A DNA stretch of 64,000 nucleotides from Beta vulgaris subsp. vulgaris (Eukaryota; Streptophyta; Magnoliopsida; Caryophyllales; Amaranthaceae): the NCBI RefSeq assembly GCF_026745355.1, contig NC_079202.1, positions 47,421,847 to 47,485,846 of the forward strand. Direction: 5' to 3'. The position numbers and the translations under genes are program-made. The notes below the pieces were generated by a model. The model did not search any database, was not told where the DNA came from, and saw nothing but the letters and a program-made list of their open reading frames with translations. Positions 43,172-54,776 of the stretch are shown piece by piece (the stretch's first letter is position 1; each line of letters starts with the position of its first letter).

Positions 43172-44527
43172 GTTAAATAATTAATAGACAATGGCTAAAT
43201 CATATATAATATTTCAAGATAATTTTTTCCTTAAATTTATTTTAAAAATAACTAATATAACAACTTTTCGGGCCGAATTTAGGTCATCATTATCGAGTCA
43301 ATTCGGGTCGGGTCAGTTACGATTTGGGTTCGTGTCATATTCAGGTTTCTTTACTTTTGGGTCGGATTCTTATAGGGTCGGTTTATTTCGGATTTCGGGT
43401 CATTATTTTTGGGTAAAAAAGGGGTTCGAATCGAGTATTTCCGATGGAGTGAACGGATACGGTTCTATGTTGGCGGCTAAACTCAGAACGCTAGATTGAA
43501 GTATTCAAGATTGTCAATGATCTGCGCACTCCTTTTCCATCAAAGACAGGGAGACTTGAATAACTTTTTGGCCAACATCACTGATGACGTTACGATTATG
43601 GAAATAATTATACTATATTACTACCTTTGCTATTATTGTTTTGTTAGGCATGTGGTGCACTGGTGGTGACTTTTTTTGTTCGGGTACTTTTGGGCATTTT
43701 AGATCTGGAAGGAACTAAATTCGGATGTGTACATGTGTTTTGGTTTCGACAATGATAGACTTGAGACGTTATTTAATTTATGTACTATGGAAATAATTAT
43801 ATTATCTTTGTCATAATTGTCTTGCTAGTATATATATGTATGTGATTATCATGTTTCAACTTATTGGGTATACATTTTAAATTTCACCTTGAAAAGGCAG
43901 AAGTTACCCATTTTATAAGAATTCACCAATTAAATTAGTATGATCTCTAGTATGAGACCTTTTAGTAGAAACCCAAATACAAATACGTACAGGTTAGGCC
44001 CAAAGCAAACAATATCATACTAATGGTGGGATTGCAGGTGAACTCGTGGGCCCAAGAAGTGGTACCATAGCCGACAGTTTGGTTGGGAGAACATATAAAT
44101 ACAATGGTGGATCGCATGGTTAGCCTGTTGAAGCACGCAGGGTGCAGAGAAGTGTAGCTCGGTGTGGGTGCAAGTATTTAGTGGTGTTCTTATGGTTCTC
44201 GAAAATGGCTGATTCAATTAATGCATGCACATGTGGTTGTAGAGCTGGAATATATTATGGGTGCAACCTGGAAGCATGAATGCACTGGAAACATGTTGGT
44301 TGCAGGCATAGCAAAGAGGCAGGGTGCATGAGATCTAAGAAGATGTGGAAGGCTCTTAGTGTGACCTCGTGATGGAAAATCTATGCTTGGTTCCTTTGTC
44401 AAAAGTCTTCCTGATATTATGGGAGTCAGACGTGTTTCGTGGCTTCGCAACGGTACAAGATGACTAGACGGATTATCGCTATAAGGGAGCTTGGGAGGTG
44501 TGTGGTCTTTGGTTTGAGGAGAAGATT
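43172..44527. other. Intergenic DNA with GGGTCGG-type element remnants
   Basis: 43285-43410 holds GGGTCGG motifs that probably belong to the truncated hAT-like element at 42099. 43500-44527 shows no recognisable domain on either strand. Confidence 0.4.
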
Positions 44528-44594
44528 GTTGGGTACACATCCCAAGTCCCATATTAGAAACATAAGGAGTTACCTAGCTAGTTTATAAGAGTTC
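44528..44594. repeat. LTR-like fragment
   Basis: TGTTGGGTACACATCCCAAG and the following CCCATATTAG resemble the 5' start of a copia-type LTR. The LINE poly-T at 44595 follows it, and no counterpart was seen. Confidence 0.3.
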
Positions 44595-45789
44595 TTTTTT
44601 TGCAAATAATAACCAAAACCATATTTACAACCAAACTAGCCTTTAAACAGGCAAAAAAGGGCTATCTATACATGTAGAAAGTAATATCTACACTAACTCT
44701 TGAATCCAATCTTTATCTTTACTAGGGATTTTTCTAGGAAGCACAACTATAACACGACTTTCCATTACAGTTTGTAAGTGTTTTATCACACTGGGCAGCA
44801 TAGGGACTTTGTGATTCCATAAGCTTTCATTCCTGCTCTACCAAATTGAGTAAATCAGAGCTACAATAGCAGCATAAGCCACATATATCGTTTTTGTACT
44901 TTTGATAGCTTACTAGTTTGAATCCATCTCAGCAATCTCTTCAAATCAACTGCATCCCCTCTAATATGAAGCCATCTTTTAATACTCTGCAGACAAGTGC
45001 TGCTATAATGGCACTCAAAAAATAAATGTGAATGACTTTCAGTATAGCTCCCACACAACAAACAATTCTGATAAGCACAAATTCCACGTCAATGTAACTT
45101 ATCAGTTGTTTGAAGCTTCTGCTGCAGTCTGTAGACCAAGCTAGAAAATAAATATGTGCTTGGGTACATTCAGCATATTCCAGCAGGCTTTGCTCCAAGT
45201 CACCTGAGGTTGATGCTGAACTAATTTGCTATACACTTCCTTAACTGAGTAAGAAGACATAACTCTCAGATCATTCAAGGATAGTACTGGTTTTAGCTTC
45301 TCTTTAATGTCACACACTTTCTTCCAATACCAACTTGCTCCCTTATTTGGAGTATAATGCTATCAATCTACATCTTTGATATAAACAACATCAATACATC
45401 TAATCTAAGCATTATCCTTCTTATTAGCAATAACCCACACATATCTGTCCATATTAGCCACATTCTACATTATAACTTTTATGAACCCAAGCCCACCAAA
45501 TTTCTTACCACATCATCGGTGGTTCTAAGCCACCAGTCTAGGCTTTTGAGAATAAATCTCACCACTCCAAAGAAAGGATCTACATATCTTCATGATCTCA
45601 TACAACACTTTCTAAGGTAATATGTAAACCTGAGCCCAATATTGGTGTATACTCATTAACACAACAATAATGAGTTGCACTCTTGCCATGTAAGACAAGT
45701 TACTAGAGCTCCAGAACTTGATTCTGCCAATCATTTTCTCAATCAAGACATCACGGTGTGCTACTGAAATTTTCCTTAAACAAATAGGA
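44595..45789 (-). pseudogene. LINE (second copy), 3' segment: zf-RVT domain and tail
   Basis: T-run at 44595-44601 (poly-A tail of a minus-strand LINE). The minus strand encodes the zinc-binding domain LCGSYTESHSHLFFEC, then CLQSIKRWLHIRG. Further 5' (towards 45789) come ISVAHRDVLIEKMIGRIKFW and LSYMARVQLI after the polymerase. It is cut at 45789 by the second Athila-like element and continues at 57278. Confidence 0.82.
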
Positions 45790-45794
45790 ACACC
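45790..45794. repeat. Target-site duplication ACACC of Athila-like element 2 (left copy)
   Basis: Matches ACACC at 57273-57277. Removing the element restores the LINE reading frame motif PFRYIGVPI across the junction. Confidence 0.8.
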
Positions 45795-47442
45795 TGATAA
45801 GAGGTTTTTAGTGTGTTATTAAGGTACCACACAATAAGCAATTACTAAGAGCATAGTAAAGGAAAGTCAAGGGTCGATCCACGGGAAAAATGAAATTAAT
45901 CAAAGGCTAACAAGTCTAAATTACTTAATTGAAGGGTTTTGGGGGTTATTGAATGATTTGGTAACAGCTAAAACTAACTATTATCAAAGAACTAGCAAAT
46001 AACACGAGATGAAATTTCAAATAGGATGACACTAGAGTTCAGGTTACTAGTATGGATCAGAATGGACAATGATTATTAATGCAATTGTGATTCAAAGGCA
46101 ATAATTATGCAAGGTTTAGTTTTCCTCTAAAACACTTGATTCATCTCTCGAACGACCCTCAAGAATAATCACTTAATCAATTAACTAAATCTTCTCTTGA
46201 ATAGTCTTTAGTTGATCGATTAAGAAATTCTATAATTACAGAAAACACCTAATAAAGGATCCCCATAATTTCTACCCAATATCTTGGCCTAAAAATTAAA
46301 TTGATTCATGGGGATGATAAAAGAGTTCAAAATTCGATTAAGAACATTTGAAATCAAAATATCTAAGCGTAAATGTGATCAATATCTATCATAAGGCCTC
46401 AAAACACCGAGATTAATGCATAGACATCCTTAAATCATCACAATCACATTAATAATACATTTAAACCCTAATCCATACTTTCACCCTAATCCTAGATAGG
46501 AGACTACTCACTGATCATGGATTCTAAGCATAAAAACATGAAATGTATAACTAATTTAGGGCTAAATATGATTAAGCAATGATTAAACTAGTAACAATTA
46601 ACAATTAAGAAACTACAATATATGAGATCTAACAATAAGGAAGAACAAATAATAACAATGAAAAGAGAGAATAAAAAATGAAAACTTTGAAACTAATTGA
46701 ATTAAAAAGTACCTTCAATGTGTAGGAATCACAAACTATGATCTAGAATCACAAACTATGATCTAGAATCCCAAATCTTTGACAAAACTAATGTGTTTAT
46801 CTCTCTAGTATAAACCCTAATATTACTCTCTAAAACATAGAATAAAGCATCATCTAAAAACAAATCAACTCCTTCTTTTAACTAGGCTCGAGCCTTACAA
46901 AATTCCCACAGAAATAAGAGGTGCAACACAGTTTAAGTGGTGCGGGCGCACCAAAGTTACTGTCAACTGTGTCCAAGTTTCACACAGGCTGGTGCAGGCG
47001 CATCGTTGAAATTGGTGTGAGCGAACCCTGAGCTGGTGTGGGTGCACCTCACTTTCTAATTTCTAGGAACTCAATATGGAGGGTGGTGCGGGCGCACCAA
47101 TGTGTACGAGCACTTCTAGGTAGTGCGGACGCACAAAGCCCTTAATCACACTTTCTTTCTTCATTTCCCGCATATAAACTCCCGCCTTATGTCGTGTCTC
47201 CCAACTCTCGACCTTAGAATAGGTCGCACCTACAATCACAGCATGGGAAAACACAGTGAAAGCAAATGTACTTAATATTCAGTCAAAATTGACCGAAAAT
47301 CTAGCAAAAGGTCACTATGATCAACAATGATCAAGTGAAAGAAATAGAGAAGGAAATACGGAAGAAAAGGGAAAAAAATGAATAAAGAGGATCAAAATAA
47401 GTTAAAAGGAGCTCATAAAGTGTGTTAGAAACACACTTATCA
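45795..47442 (-). repeat. Athila-like element 2, 3' LTR
   Basis: 1,648 bp. It pairs with 55994-57272; the 5' LTR lacks about 370 bp of this copy (roughly 47037-47415). The minus-strand start TGATAAGTG follows the purine tract at 47443. Confidence 0.85.
46939..47098. repeat. GC palindrome cluster in the Athila-2 3' LTR
   Basis: Perfect copies of GGTGCGGGCGCACC (6-bp arms around GG) at 46939-46952 and 47085-47098, with decayed copies GGTGCAGGCGCATC and GGTGTGGGTGCACC between. The decay is of C-to-T / G-to-A type. The 5' LTR keeps GGTGCGGACGCACC near 57138. Confidence 0.88.
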
Positions 47443-47460
47443 AGCTCCCCCAAGCTTAGC
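47443..47460 (-). other. Polypurine tract of Athila-like element 2
   Basis: Minus-strand GCTAAGCTTGGGGGAGCT directly precedes the TGATAAG start of the 3' LTR. Confidence 0.75.
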
Positions 47461-47906
47461 ATTTTAATTTTCCTCACGTAAACCAAGAATGAGAAAGAAG
47501 AAAGAGAAGAGGAGAAAAAGATGAAAAAGAAAAAATATGCAACAAACTAGCCTAAATGCTCTATATGTGAAGCTACAGACATGACATGCAAGCTAAATGA
47601 GTTAATAACAAGATTTAGGAGACCAACCAAACACAAGAGCGAAGAGGAGTAGGAAGCACAAGAGTGACTCAAGAGATCCAATCCTCCGATCAACTGAGTA
47701 TCCTTGAAAAACAGACTTTCTGAATGTGATTTCTCACTCCTCTCCACTTCCAAGTCCCGAGTTTGACTTCTCTCTAAGGATGCTCAACCATAATACCTCG
47801 CCTCTACCACATTTTGATGACCCTCATCATTGTACAAAATCTCACCCTCCACTACTAAATTGACCAAGTCTAATCTAGAATTCAAAAAGGACTTTATTAA
47901 GGTTGT

Positions 47907-47909
47907 AAC
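47907..47909. repeat. CACTA MITE target duplication AAC
   Basis: AAC here and at 49575-49577; 3 bp as expected for CACTA. Confidence 0.6.
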
Positions 47910-49574
47910 CACTAGTGGAAAAATAAAGAAGGGTTGCGCTAAAAAAGGCCCTTGGGGCTGCGCTTTTTGACAGCAACCCTTTCAATAGCAGCCCTTTACT
48001 TTTTAAGTAGCGCTGCGCTTTTCAAGCGCTGCCCTTCTAAGCATGAAGGGCTGCGCTTTTACCTAAAAAGCGCAGCCCTTCTGAACCAAAAAAAAATAAA
48101 AAATAAAAATATTTTTTTTGCATTTTTTTACTCCTAAATATATCTACTCATATTGTTTAAACAATCCAAAACAAAAATATATCTTACAGCAAAGCAAAAA
48201 GCACAATTAACTCGTTTGAAGCTACAATTAACCAAGTTCTTTCTGTAAGAATCGCACATTTCAACTGAACTATTATACAAATAAACAAACCTAACAGAGA
48301 TAATAAAACAGCAACTAAACAAAGGCAACTACTAAAAAAACGGACGAAGTATATAGTGTGCAACAAAAATTGTTCAATTGGAAATTGTCTACACACCATA
48401 ACACACACTTACAGCATTATAACTTAAACCTTAAAAACCGAAAAAAATATGATATTATTGCATCTAAACTAAAAAACGAAATTAAATAAACTAAAAAACA
48501 AAAAAGTATAATGAAATCAAATCTGGAACTAAAAAAGTATAATGAAATGAGAAAATAGAGAGAAGGAAAATAAAAAAAAACGAACGAAAATTGAAAAAAC
48601 AAGGGATGAAAATGAACAAAAAAAAAATGAACGAAAATGAAAAAAGAAAGAATGAAAATGAACAGAAAGGAACGAAAATAAGAAAAGCAAGAAAGAAAAT
48701 GAACAAAAATAAAAAAAAAAAACGAACAGAAATACAAAAGAGAAAAAAATATAAATCTGAAATTACATTAATTAATCAAAACAAACATCAACAAATTGTA
48801 GATCTGAAAAACGAAAAATCATCAGCAAATGTGGGTGTTGTTGGTGCGGGTGTTGGCGGTGTTAGCGGTGGGTGACTTTTTCGTCGTGGCTTGTACTCGT
48901 CGTGGCGGTGTTGGCGATGGGTAACAACGACGGAAACCACGGAATCTGCGGTGGGTAACAATGACGGAAACCACGGAATCTTCCCTCGGCACTTTCAAGA
49001 AACCCTAATGAGTTGAAAGAGAAAATGGAACTAAAAAATGCAGAACATGAAAGTTTGGAGGAAGAAGAGTTGAATGAGGGTTGAAAAATCAACAAATTGT
49101 AGATCTAATATTTGTTGTTGTGGAGAAGAGAGAGAATTTAATGAGGGAGAAGGAAGGGCATGAGAGAGGAGGGAGAAGGAAGGGCGTGAGAATAGAGGAG
49201 AGAGAATTTAATGAGAGATTATGTTGTTGTGGAGAGGAGAGAGAATTTAATGAGAGAGAAGGAAGGGCGTGAGCGCAGCCATATCACATATGAGTACATT
49301 TCAATTTTTTTTTAAAAAAAAAATCATATAGGGCTGCGTTTTTTTTATATAAGCGCAGCCCTTCACTCAGAAGGGTTGCGCATGTCAAAAAAACGCAGCC
49401 CTTCTTACAGTCCTTTTGACAAGTGCAGCCCTTTTGAAAAAGGGTTGCGTTTTTCTTCAAAAACGCGGCCCTTCTGTTATGTAGGGCTGCGCTTTCTAAA
49501 AAAATGCAGCCCTACAATAAAGAAGGGCTACGTTTTGAAGAAAGCGCAGCCCTTCTATTTTTTTTCCCCTAGTT
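47910..49574. mobile_element. Non-autonomous CACTA element with subterminal repeat arrays
   Basis: The left end is CACTAGTGGAAAAAT and the right end in reverse complement AACTAGGGGAAAAAAAAT (first base changed). It is 1,665 bp. About 170 bp at the left and 240 bp at the right consist of GAAGGGCTGCGCTTTTT units in both orientations. The interior has an A-rich tract (48540-48760), direct repeats of GTAACAAYGACGGAAACCAC (about 48918-48980) and GAGAGAATTTAATGAG units (49130-49260). No transposase domain. Confidence 0.82.
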
Positions 49575-49577
49575 AAC

Positions 49578-50769
49578 GGGGATAGATTAAAGGTGTGGAT
49601 AATAATTTAGGAATGTGGTGCAAAAAGGGTAAAGTGGAGTACAAACTAGGGGGTAAATACTCTCCCAAGCTAGTTTAAACACCAACTTAAATCGAAATCT
49701 CACACAACTTTAAATATCACTTTAAATTGATTTTCACTTTTTGGGAAAATTTATTTTCTTTCATTTTCCTAAATAATTTGCTCTTCTTTCTTTTCTTTTC
49801 AATAGAAATCCAAATGAAAAAATAAGAGCTTTCTTTCTTTCATTTCTTTTGCCTTTCCTTTCTCACAAATTTCCTCAACATTTACAATTATACAAGCACA
49901 TTAATTTACTTTCAACCAAAGGCTTAGTATCAAAACAATTCAATTCAACACAAACTAGACATGTACTCCACTTTAGGAAAAGTTTGGCCATGACTTATGA
50001 TGAAGGTTAAGCAAAAATAGGATAGAAAGGCTCAAATGGGTTGAGAAGTGGATAATTATGCTGGTATAAAAGCTTTTTTTTGGCTTTTGAGCTCCTATTC
50101 CTAGCAAAAAAAAACCCGCCCTAAATCATTCTTCTATAGGGTCGATTCTATTGCAATCTTGGGGAGCTAAAATGCAAGTCACAAGTTAGGCGATCAATGG
50201 TGAGGGTTGTAAATGAGTCTTACGAGGTTCTTGGCCCTCTTTCGGGGTTCACCACATAACGGACAAGGCAATCCAACCAACCAACTCGCTTAGTTTCAAA
50301 AAGACTCTACCAAAAGTTATCGTTCTCAAAGATCACCTAAAGTCACACCAAGGCTTCCAAAACCATCAAGTCGAATGCAAGCAAGGTCTTCCAATCAAGG
50401 TATGAACACTCTTAGACAAAAATCATGCATGCAACCAAGATACCCTAAATGTAGAAAAAGGAAAAACAAAGTTTTTTGTGCTTTTTTGTGTTTCTTTTTT
50501 TTTTTTTTTTTTTTGCAATGCAAACCTACCAAAAATAAGCTAGAAACAAACTACCAAAAATAAGCTATACAAGAATTATTTGGAAGAAACATGGATGGGA
50601 GAAAAAGACCAAGAAGATATAACCAATCACCAACTTGTACCCAAGACGATAGAACCCCACATCACTAACCACCTAGGACCCCAAACTCCCAAAAACATAG
50701 GCATACATGCAAGGGCGTGAAGCTTAAGCGAAACTCCACGTTCGGAGTTGCAAAAGGAGGGGGGGAAAG
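49578..50769. other. Athila-like element 2, 3' non-coding region
   Basis: Between the CACTA MITE and the Athila ORF. It holds pyrimidine- and purine-rich tracts and a T-run at 50494-50514. No frame with a domain was found. Confidence 0.5.
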
Positions 50770-50773
50770 GGGT

Positions 50774-52260
50774 TCATGAATAGCACCTAGTAGTTCCCAC
50801 CATCGCCCCATCGGGAGGGGTTAGGAGGAAAAAATGCACCTGAATACCCGTCTGGGATGTAAGACGGGTAGTGGGGGTGGGGGCGGAGAGGAGGCTCCTC
50901 AAATGGTCCTTCACGAGGGTCAAAGGCAAAAGGGTAGCAGGGGTGGTTCGGGAAGGGTGGCTCATGTCCGGAGTGGCCACATGGTCAAGTTCGGTGCAGA
51001 TACCGTCAAGAGTAGCAGTGACTGCAGGGTGATTGGCCTCTTCAATGGCTTGCATCTAGGCTTTGGCCGCCATGACGGAGGCCATATCAAAGGATTAGGA
51101 CGAGGAAGCTTCGGCCACCTCACTCACGAGAATGCGGTGGTCGGGCCTTGGAACCCTCTGTACCCTCTACACCGTGGTGGATTGAAGGTAGGTCATATCA
51201 GAGCAGTCTTGAAGGTCAATAGGGGTAGGGGGAACCGTCATCGGTTATCACCTTTGGCGGGGGTTCCAGATAAACTCATTGTTCATATAACAATAGGGTC
51301 CCCCCACCCCACAAGCCAAATGCAGTGAATCGTCATATAACGACGCAGAAATTTCATCTGTTGTAGGGCCGCACCATCTAGTAAGTTGGACTGGCCAACA
51401 GAAGGAACACTTTCTTCTGAGTAGGCCAAGTCCTCGTCTAACTCGAGGTAAAACACTATCTAGGTGATCATTCCACCATAAACGATCTCCCCAGATACCG
51501 TAGTACTCCCCCCCCCCCCGAATTTCTTGCAATCGGTCAAGGAAGAGAGCTGCAAAATTTATTCGGCCTCCATGGTGGGCCCCATCAGTGGCCAACCAGA
51601 GAACCAAAAACTCTTACTTTCTCAATTACCCTACTTCCTACTTAGGAGCTACAAGCCAACATCCTATGAAAGTAACGGAGAGCGGGATGGATTATCTTTG
51701 ATGCTTTGGACGAGTTTGTCCGAAACAGAGTGGTGCCATCACTAATATTTGCCCACCGCTCTTGCTCATTATACCCCTGTCGAATTGTTCTTAAGGAGGC
51801 ATCACAAGGGGCACTAGATTCCATCCCAAATCCATCACATACCTCGTCAAAAGATAGTTTTCTGAATCGATTGAAAAGACCAGCTTGGATAGTCAGAGCA
51901 CCGGATTGCGGCTCCCGACTTATGTTCAACGTACTCAAGAACTCAAGAATCAATAATAGATCATAGGTAGGCTCACGGACGTTAAGAAGTCCGACAACCC
52001 TAGATTAGTTGTCATCTCCCTTACTATCAGGTCGATATTAAGGTGATTATAAGTACTATAGGGTCATAGAACTTCGCGGGACGAAGTGTACGACCTGAAA
52101 GTCGTGTAAAAATATGACGGTGTGCTGGATTTGGAAATTTGACAGGGTAGATGGGTGGGGGATTAGAGCTAGAAGAAGGTGCTTGCGATGAGGACACTGT
52201 TTTAGCTCTCTTAAGCCGGGAGGATGATCCTCGCCACTTTTCCTTCCCATGGTGTTTTAA
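50774..52260 (-). pseudogene. ATHILA ORF-1 family protein in env-like position (broken)
   Basis: Minus-strand frames collinear with the ATHILA family (PF03078). N-terminal segment with KFPNPAHRHIF and GRTLRPAKFYDP (52200-52080), then LEFLSTLNISREPQSGALTI, FRKLSFDEVCDGFGM and ALRYFHRMLACSS (51953-51642), then DGAHHGGRINFAALFLDRL and DSLHLACGVGGPYCYMNNEF (51607-51248), then a Pro/Thr-rich tail to 50774. At least three frameshifts and several stops break it. In the family this gene lies downstream of pol and its function is unknown. I see no membrane segment. Confidence 0.72.
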
Positions 52261-53069
52261 AAATGATTTGAAAAAGATTTTTTTTCAAACGGGGGAAGAA
52301 TAAAGAGCACGCCCTATTCAATGGCACAAATCAATACCCTGGACAAGAAAATCACCATAGAAAGAAACACACAAAAAATAAAATAAAAAGAAACCTAAGA
52401 AAATGTACCAGCAAAAAAATCCCACAATCAATAGCAACAAAGTTGCTAACAATAAAGAACTTGAAACTACTCCAAAATTTAAACCAAACTCACAATAGTA
52501 TTCAATTCACACAATCAATAACAATCCAAATAACATCAATATCGATATTTTCTCAACAAATCACTTCAAGTAGTGCAATGTAATTCACAAAAATCCCATA
52601 GACTATAAGATTTCCACGAAGAAATAAAATAATAGTAGTTCATCACAACATCAATCAAAAATTTGGACAAAACTTCATGAACAATTCAAAGCTAGAAGAA
52701 AAACAAGCATGCAATCAAAAAGAAAACAAACTTGTAGTCCAAATAACAAGATTAGAAATGAAAAACAAGAATATGGAAAGAGATTACTAACTTGGAGATG
52801 AAAATTCCCAACATTGAAACCCTAGAAATCCAAATATTGCAAAAACCCCCAATTTGATGGACTTGAGTGTTGTAGAGATGAAGAAGATGAAGTTTCCGGT
52901 TAGGAGGTGGCTGGAAGTCGCCGGAAAAGTGTGGTGTTGTCGGATCTAATGAGGAGGAAGTGAGAGAAAGTGAGTGAGCAAGAGAGAGAGAGAGTGTTCG
53001 AAAATACGAGAGAAGATGAGTGTAAGTGCCGAAAAAAGAAAATGGATTTCGTGTTTTTAAGAGCCAGTC
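52261..53069 (-). other. CT-rich leader of the Athila ORF (element 2)
   Basis: On the minus strand 53020-52930 is CT-rich (CACTCTCTCTCTCTCTTGCTC), followed by A/T-rich DNA up to the Athila ORF. A possible donor AAGTTAGTAATC is near 52780. It corresponds in position to 18580-18830 of element 1 and looks like the leader of a separate transcript. Confidence 0.45.
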
Positions 53070-53074
53070 GGGTT

Positions 53075-53380
53075 TGGTGTGGGCGCACCACTCAAGTGGT
53101 GCGGGCACACTAAACTCCCCGACTTCTGTGCTATTTTATTGGCGATTTGGTGTGGGTGCACCTCTCAAGTGGTACGGGCTCACCAAACTCCCTGACTTTC
53201 AAAAAAAAAAAAAATTGAACGGTGCGGGAGCACCAAACCTACTGTCAGTTTCAAGGTTTTGCAGCAAATTGGTGCGAGCGCACCTCATAAGAGGTGTGGG
53301 CGCACCATACTTGCTGCCAAAAAAAACTCACTTGGTCTGTTTGGTGCGGAAGCACCTCTTTGGGGTGCGGACGCACCAAA
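53075..53380. repeat. Internal GC palindrome array of Athila-like element 2
   Basis: At least eight copies of the GGTGYGGGCGCACC type, intact or decayed, among them GGTGTGGGCGCACC, GGTGCGGGAGCACC, GGTGCGAGCGCACC and GGTGCGGACGCACC. They are often paired by a CTCAAG or CATAAG spacer. It is the same palindrome as in this element's LTRs. Confidence 0.88.
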
Positions 53381-53510
53381 CAGACTGCCCAGCAAAATTT
53401 AGACTTCCCACATGAATCAAATTCTTTTAAGCTCAACTTAGCTCTTATGGCTAGTTGGTAAAACAAAAATCAAGACAAAAAAGTAGAAAGAATAGAAAAG
53501 AAGAAAAGAA

Positions 53511-53536
53511 ACGGGTTGCCTCTCATGTAGCGCTTG
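53511..53536 (-). other. Conserved post-pol block (element 2)
   Basis: Minus-strand AAGCGCTACATGAGAGGCAA, then CCCGT, matches 18184-18209 of element 1. It lies about 120 nt past the integrase C-terminal end. Confidence 0.75.
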
Positions 53537-53650
53537 TTTTAAGTCAGCAGATTGACTAAAAGGATATGCGCTTCAAGGGGTGCGCTCGAGTGAGCGAAGG
53601 ATCAAACAACCAACATAACCGATGGCGTAATTATCGTGGTAGAGTTTCAA

Positions 53651-54732
53651 TCATTTACCATTCATCAAAAACAGACCATTTTCGCCCAAAATCTCATAAG
53701 CGCCATATGGTGTAGTTTTTAATACTTGGAAGGGCCTTGACCACTTGGACTTTAATTTTCCAGGGAAGAGCTTTAGCCTTGAGTTAAACAACAAGTCTTT
53801 GTCTCCAACTCGACATTCTCTTTGTTGAATCCGGTGATCGTGCCATTTCTTTGTTTGCTCTTTGTACAATCTCGAACTCTCGTACGCATCAAACTTGAGT
53901 TCCTCAAGCTCAACTTGCTTTTCCTTTCTTGCGTCTCCTGCCAAATGAAGATCCATGTTGAGCTCTCTTTTATTGCCCACCAAGCTTTTTGCTCGAGCTC
54001 AACCGGTAAATGACAGGTTTTGCCATACACGAGGCAGTAGGGAGTGGAACCTATAGGCGTCTTGAAAGCCGTGCGAAGAGGCCAAAGAGCATCATCAGGT
54101 TTCAAATACCAATCCTTCCTTGTCTTATTAACCGCTCCCTCAAGGACATTCTTTACTTCTCGATTGGAGACTTCAACTTGGCCTTGGGATTAAGGATGAT
54201 AGGAAACACCGACTTTGTGATTCACCTCGTACTTCTACAAAAGTGCCTCTAATTGCTTCTTGGCGAAGTATGAACCGCCATCACTTATCATTACTCGGGG
54301 CACTCCAAATCGTGGGAAGATGATCTTCTTAAGAAGTTTGGTTACAACCTTGTGGTCTTTGGTGGGGGAGGCAATAGCTTCAACCCACTTAGTTACGTAG
54401 TCAACCGCAACAAGGATGTACATGTTGCCCAAAGAAGGGAGAAATGGACCCATGAAGTCAACTCCCCATACATCAAACGGCTCAACATCGACAATGTTTT
54501 GTTGAGGCATCTCATGTCTTTTCGTAACGCCACCACTCTTTTTACATCTATCACAACTCAAAACAAACTCACGAGCGTTAGAGGGAGGCTTTTGGGTATA
54601 GGCTCTTTGATGTGGAGCTTGGTATACATTGGACCCTTGTGAGGATAAACCACCTTGATTGTAGTTTTGGTTATACCCTTGCACACACCCTTTGTGTTGA
54701 GCTTGTTGTACCGTTGTTGAGGTTGATTTCAT
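53651..54732 (-). pseudogene. Gag-integrase fusion remnant (element 2)
   Basis: The minus-strand frame 54732-54235 begins with a Gln/Asn-rich gag tail ([21 protein letters not shown]). It passes without a stop into the integrase zinc region [10 protein letters not shown] and the core GVDFMGPF and ISDGGSYF (two catalytic Asp). GVSYHP, a TAA, then SQGQVEVSN (catalytic Glu) follow near 54190. The C-terminal part is in 54105-53651 ([17 protein letters not shown], ARKxKWHDHRI-like and KWSRPFQV). Protease, reverse transcriptase and RNase H are deleted. Stops and frameshifts make it non-functional. Confidence 0.82.
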
Positions 54733-54776
54733 CCTTGTTGAGGTTGGTTGAAGCCTTGATTGTAGCTTTGTTGCGG

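Noticed and set aside
48417..48875. Phe-rich and Lys-rich frames on both strands
   Set aside because: Produced by an A-rich tract (AATGAAAAAAG words) inside the CACTA element; no motif.
50834..51966. Plus-strand frames of 72-164 codons opposite the Athila ORF
   Set aside because: The minus strand carries the recognisable ATHILA motifs; these are shadows.
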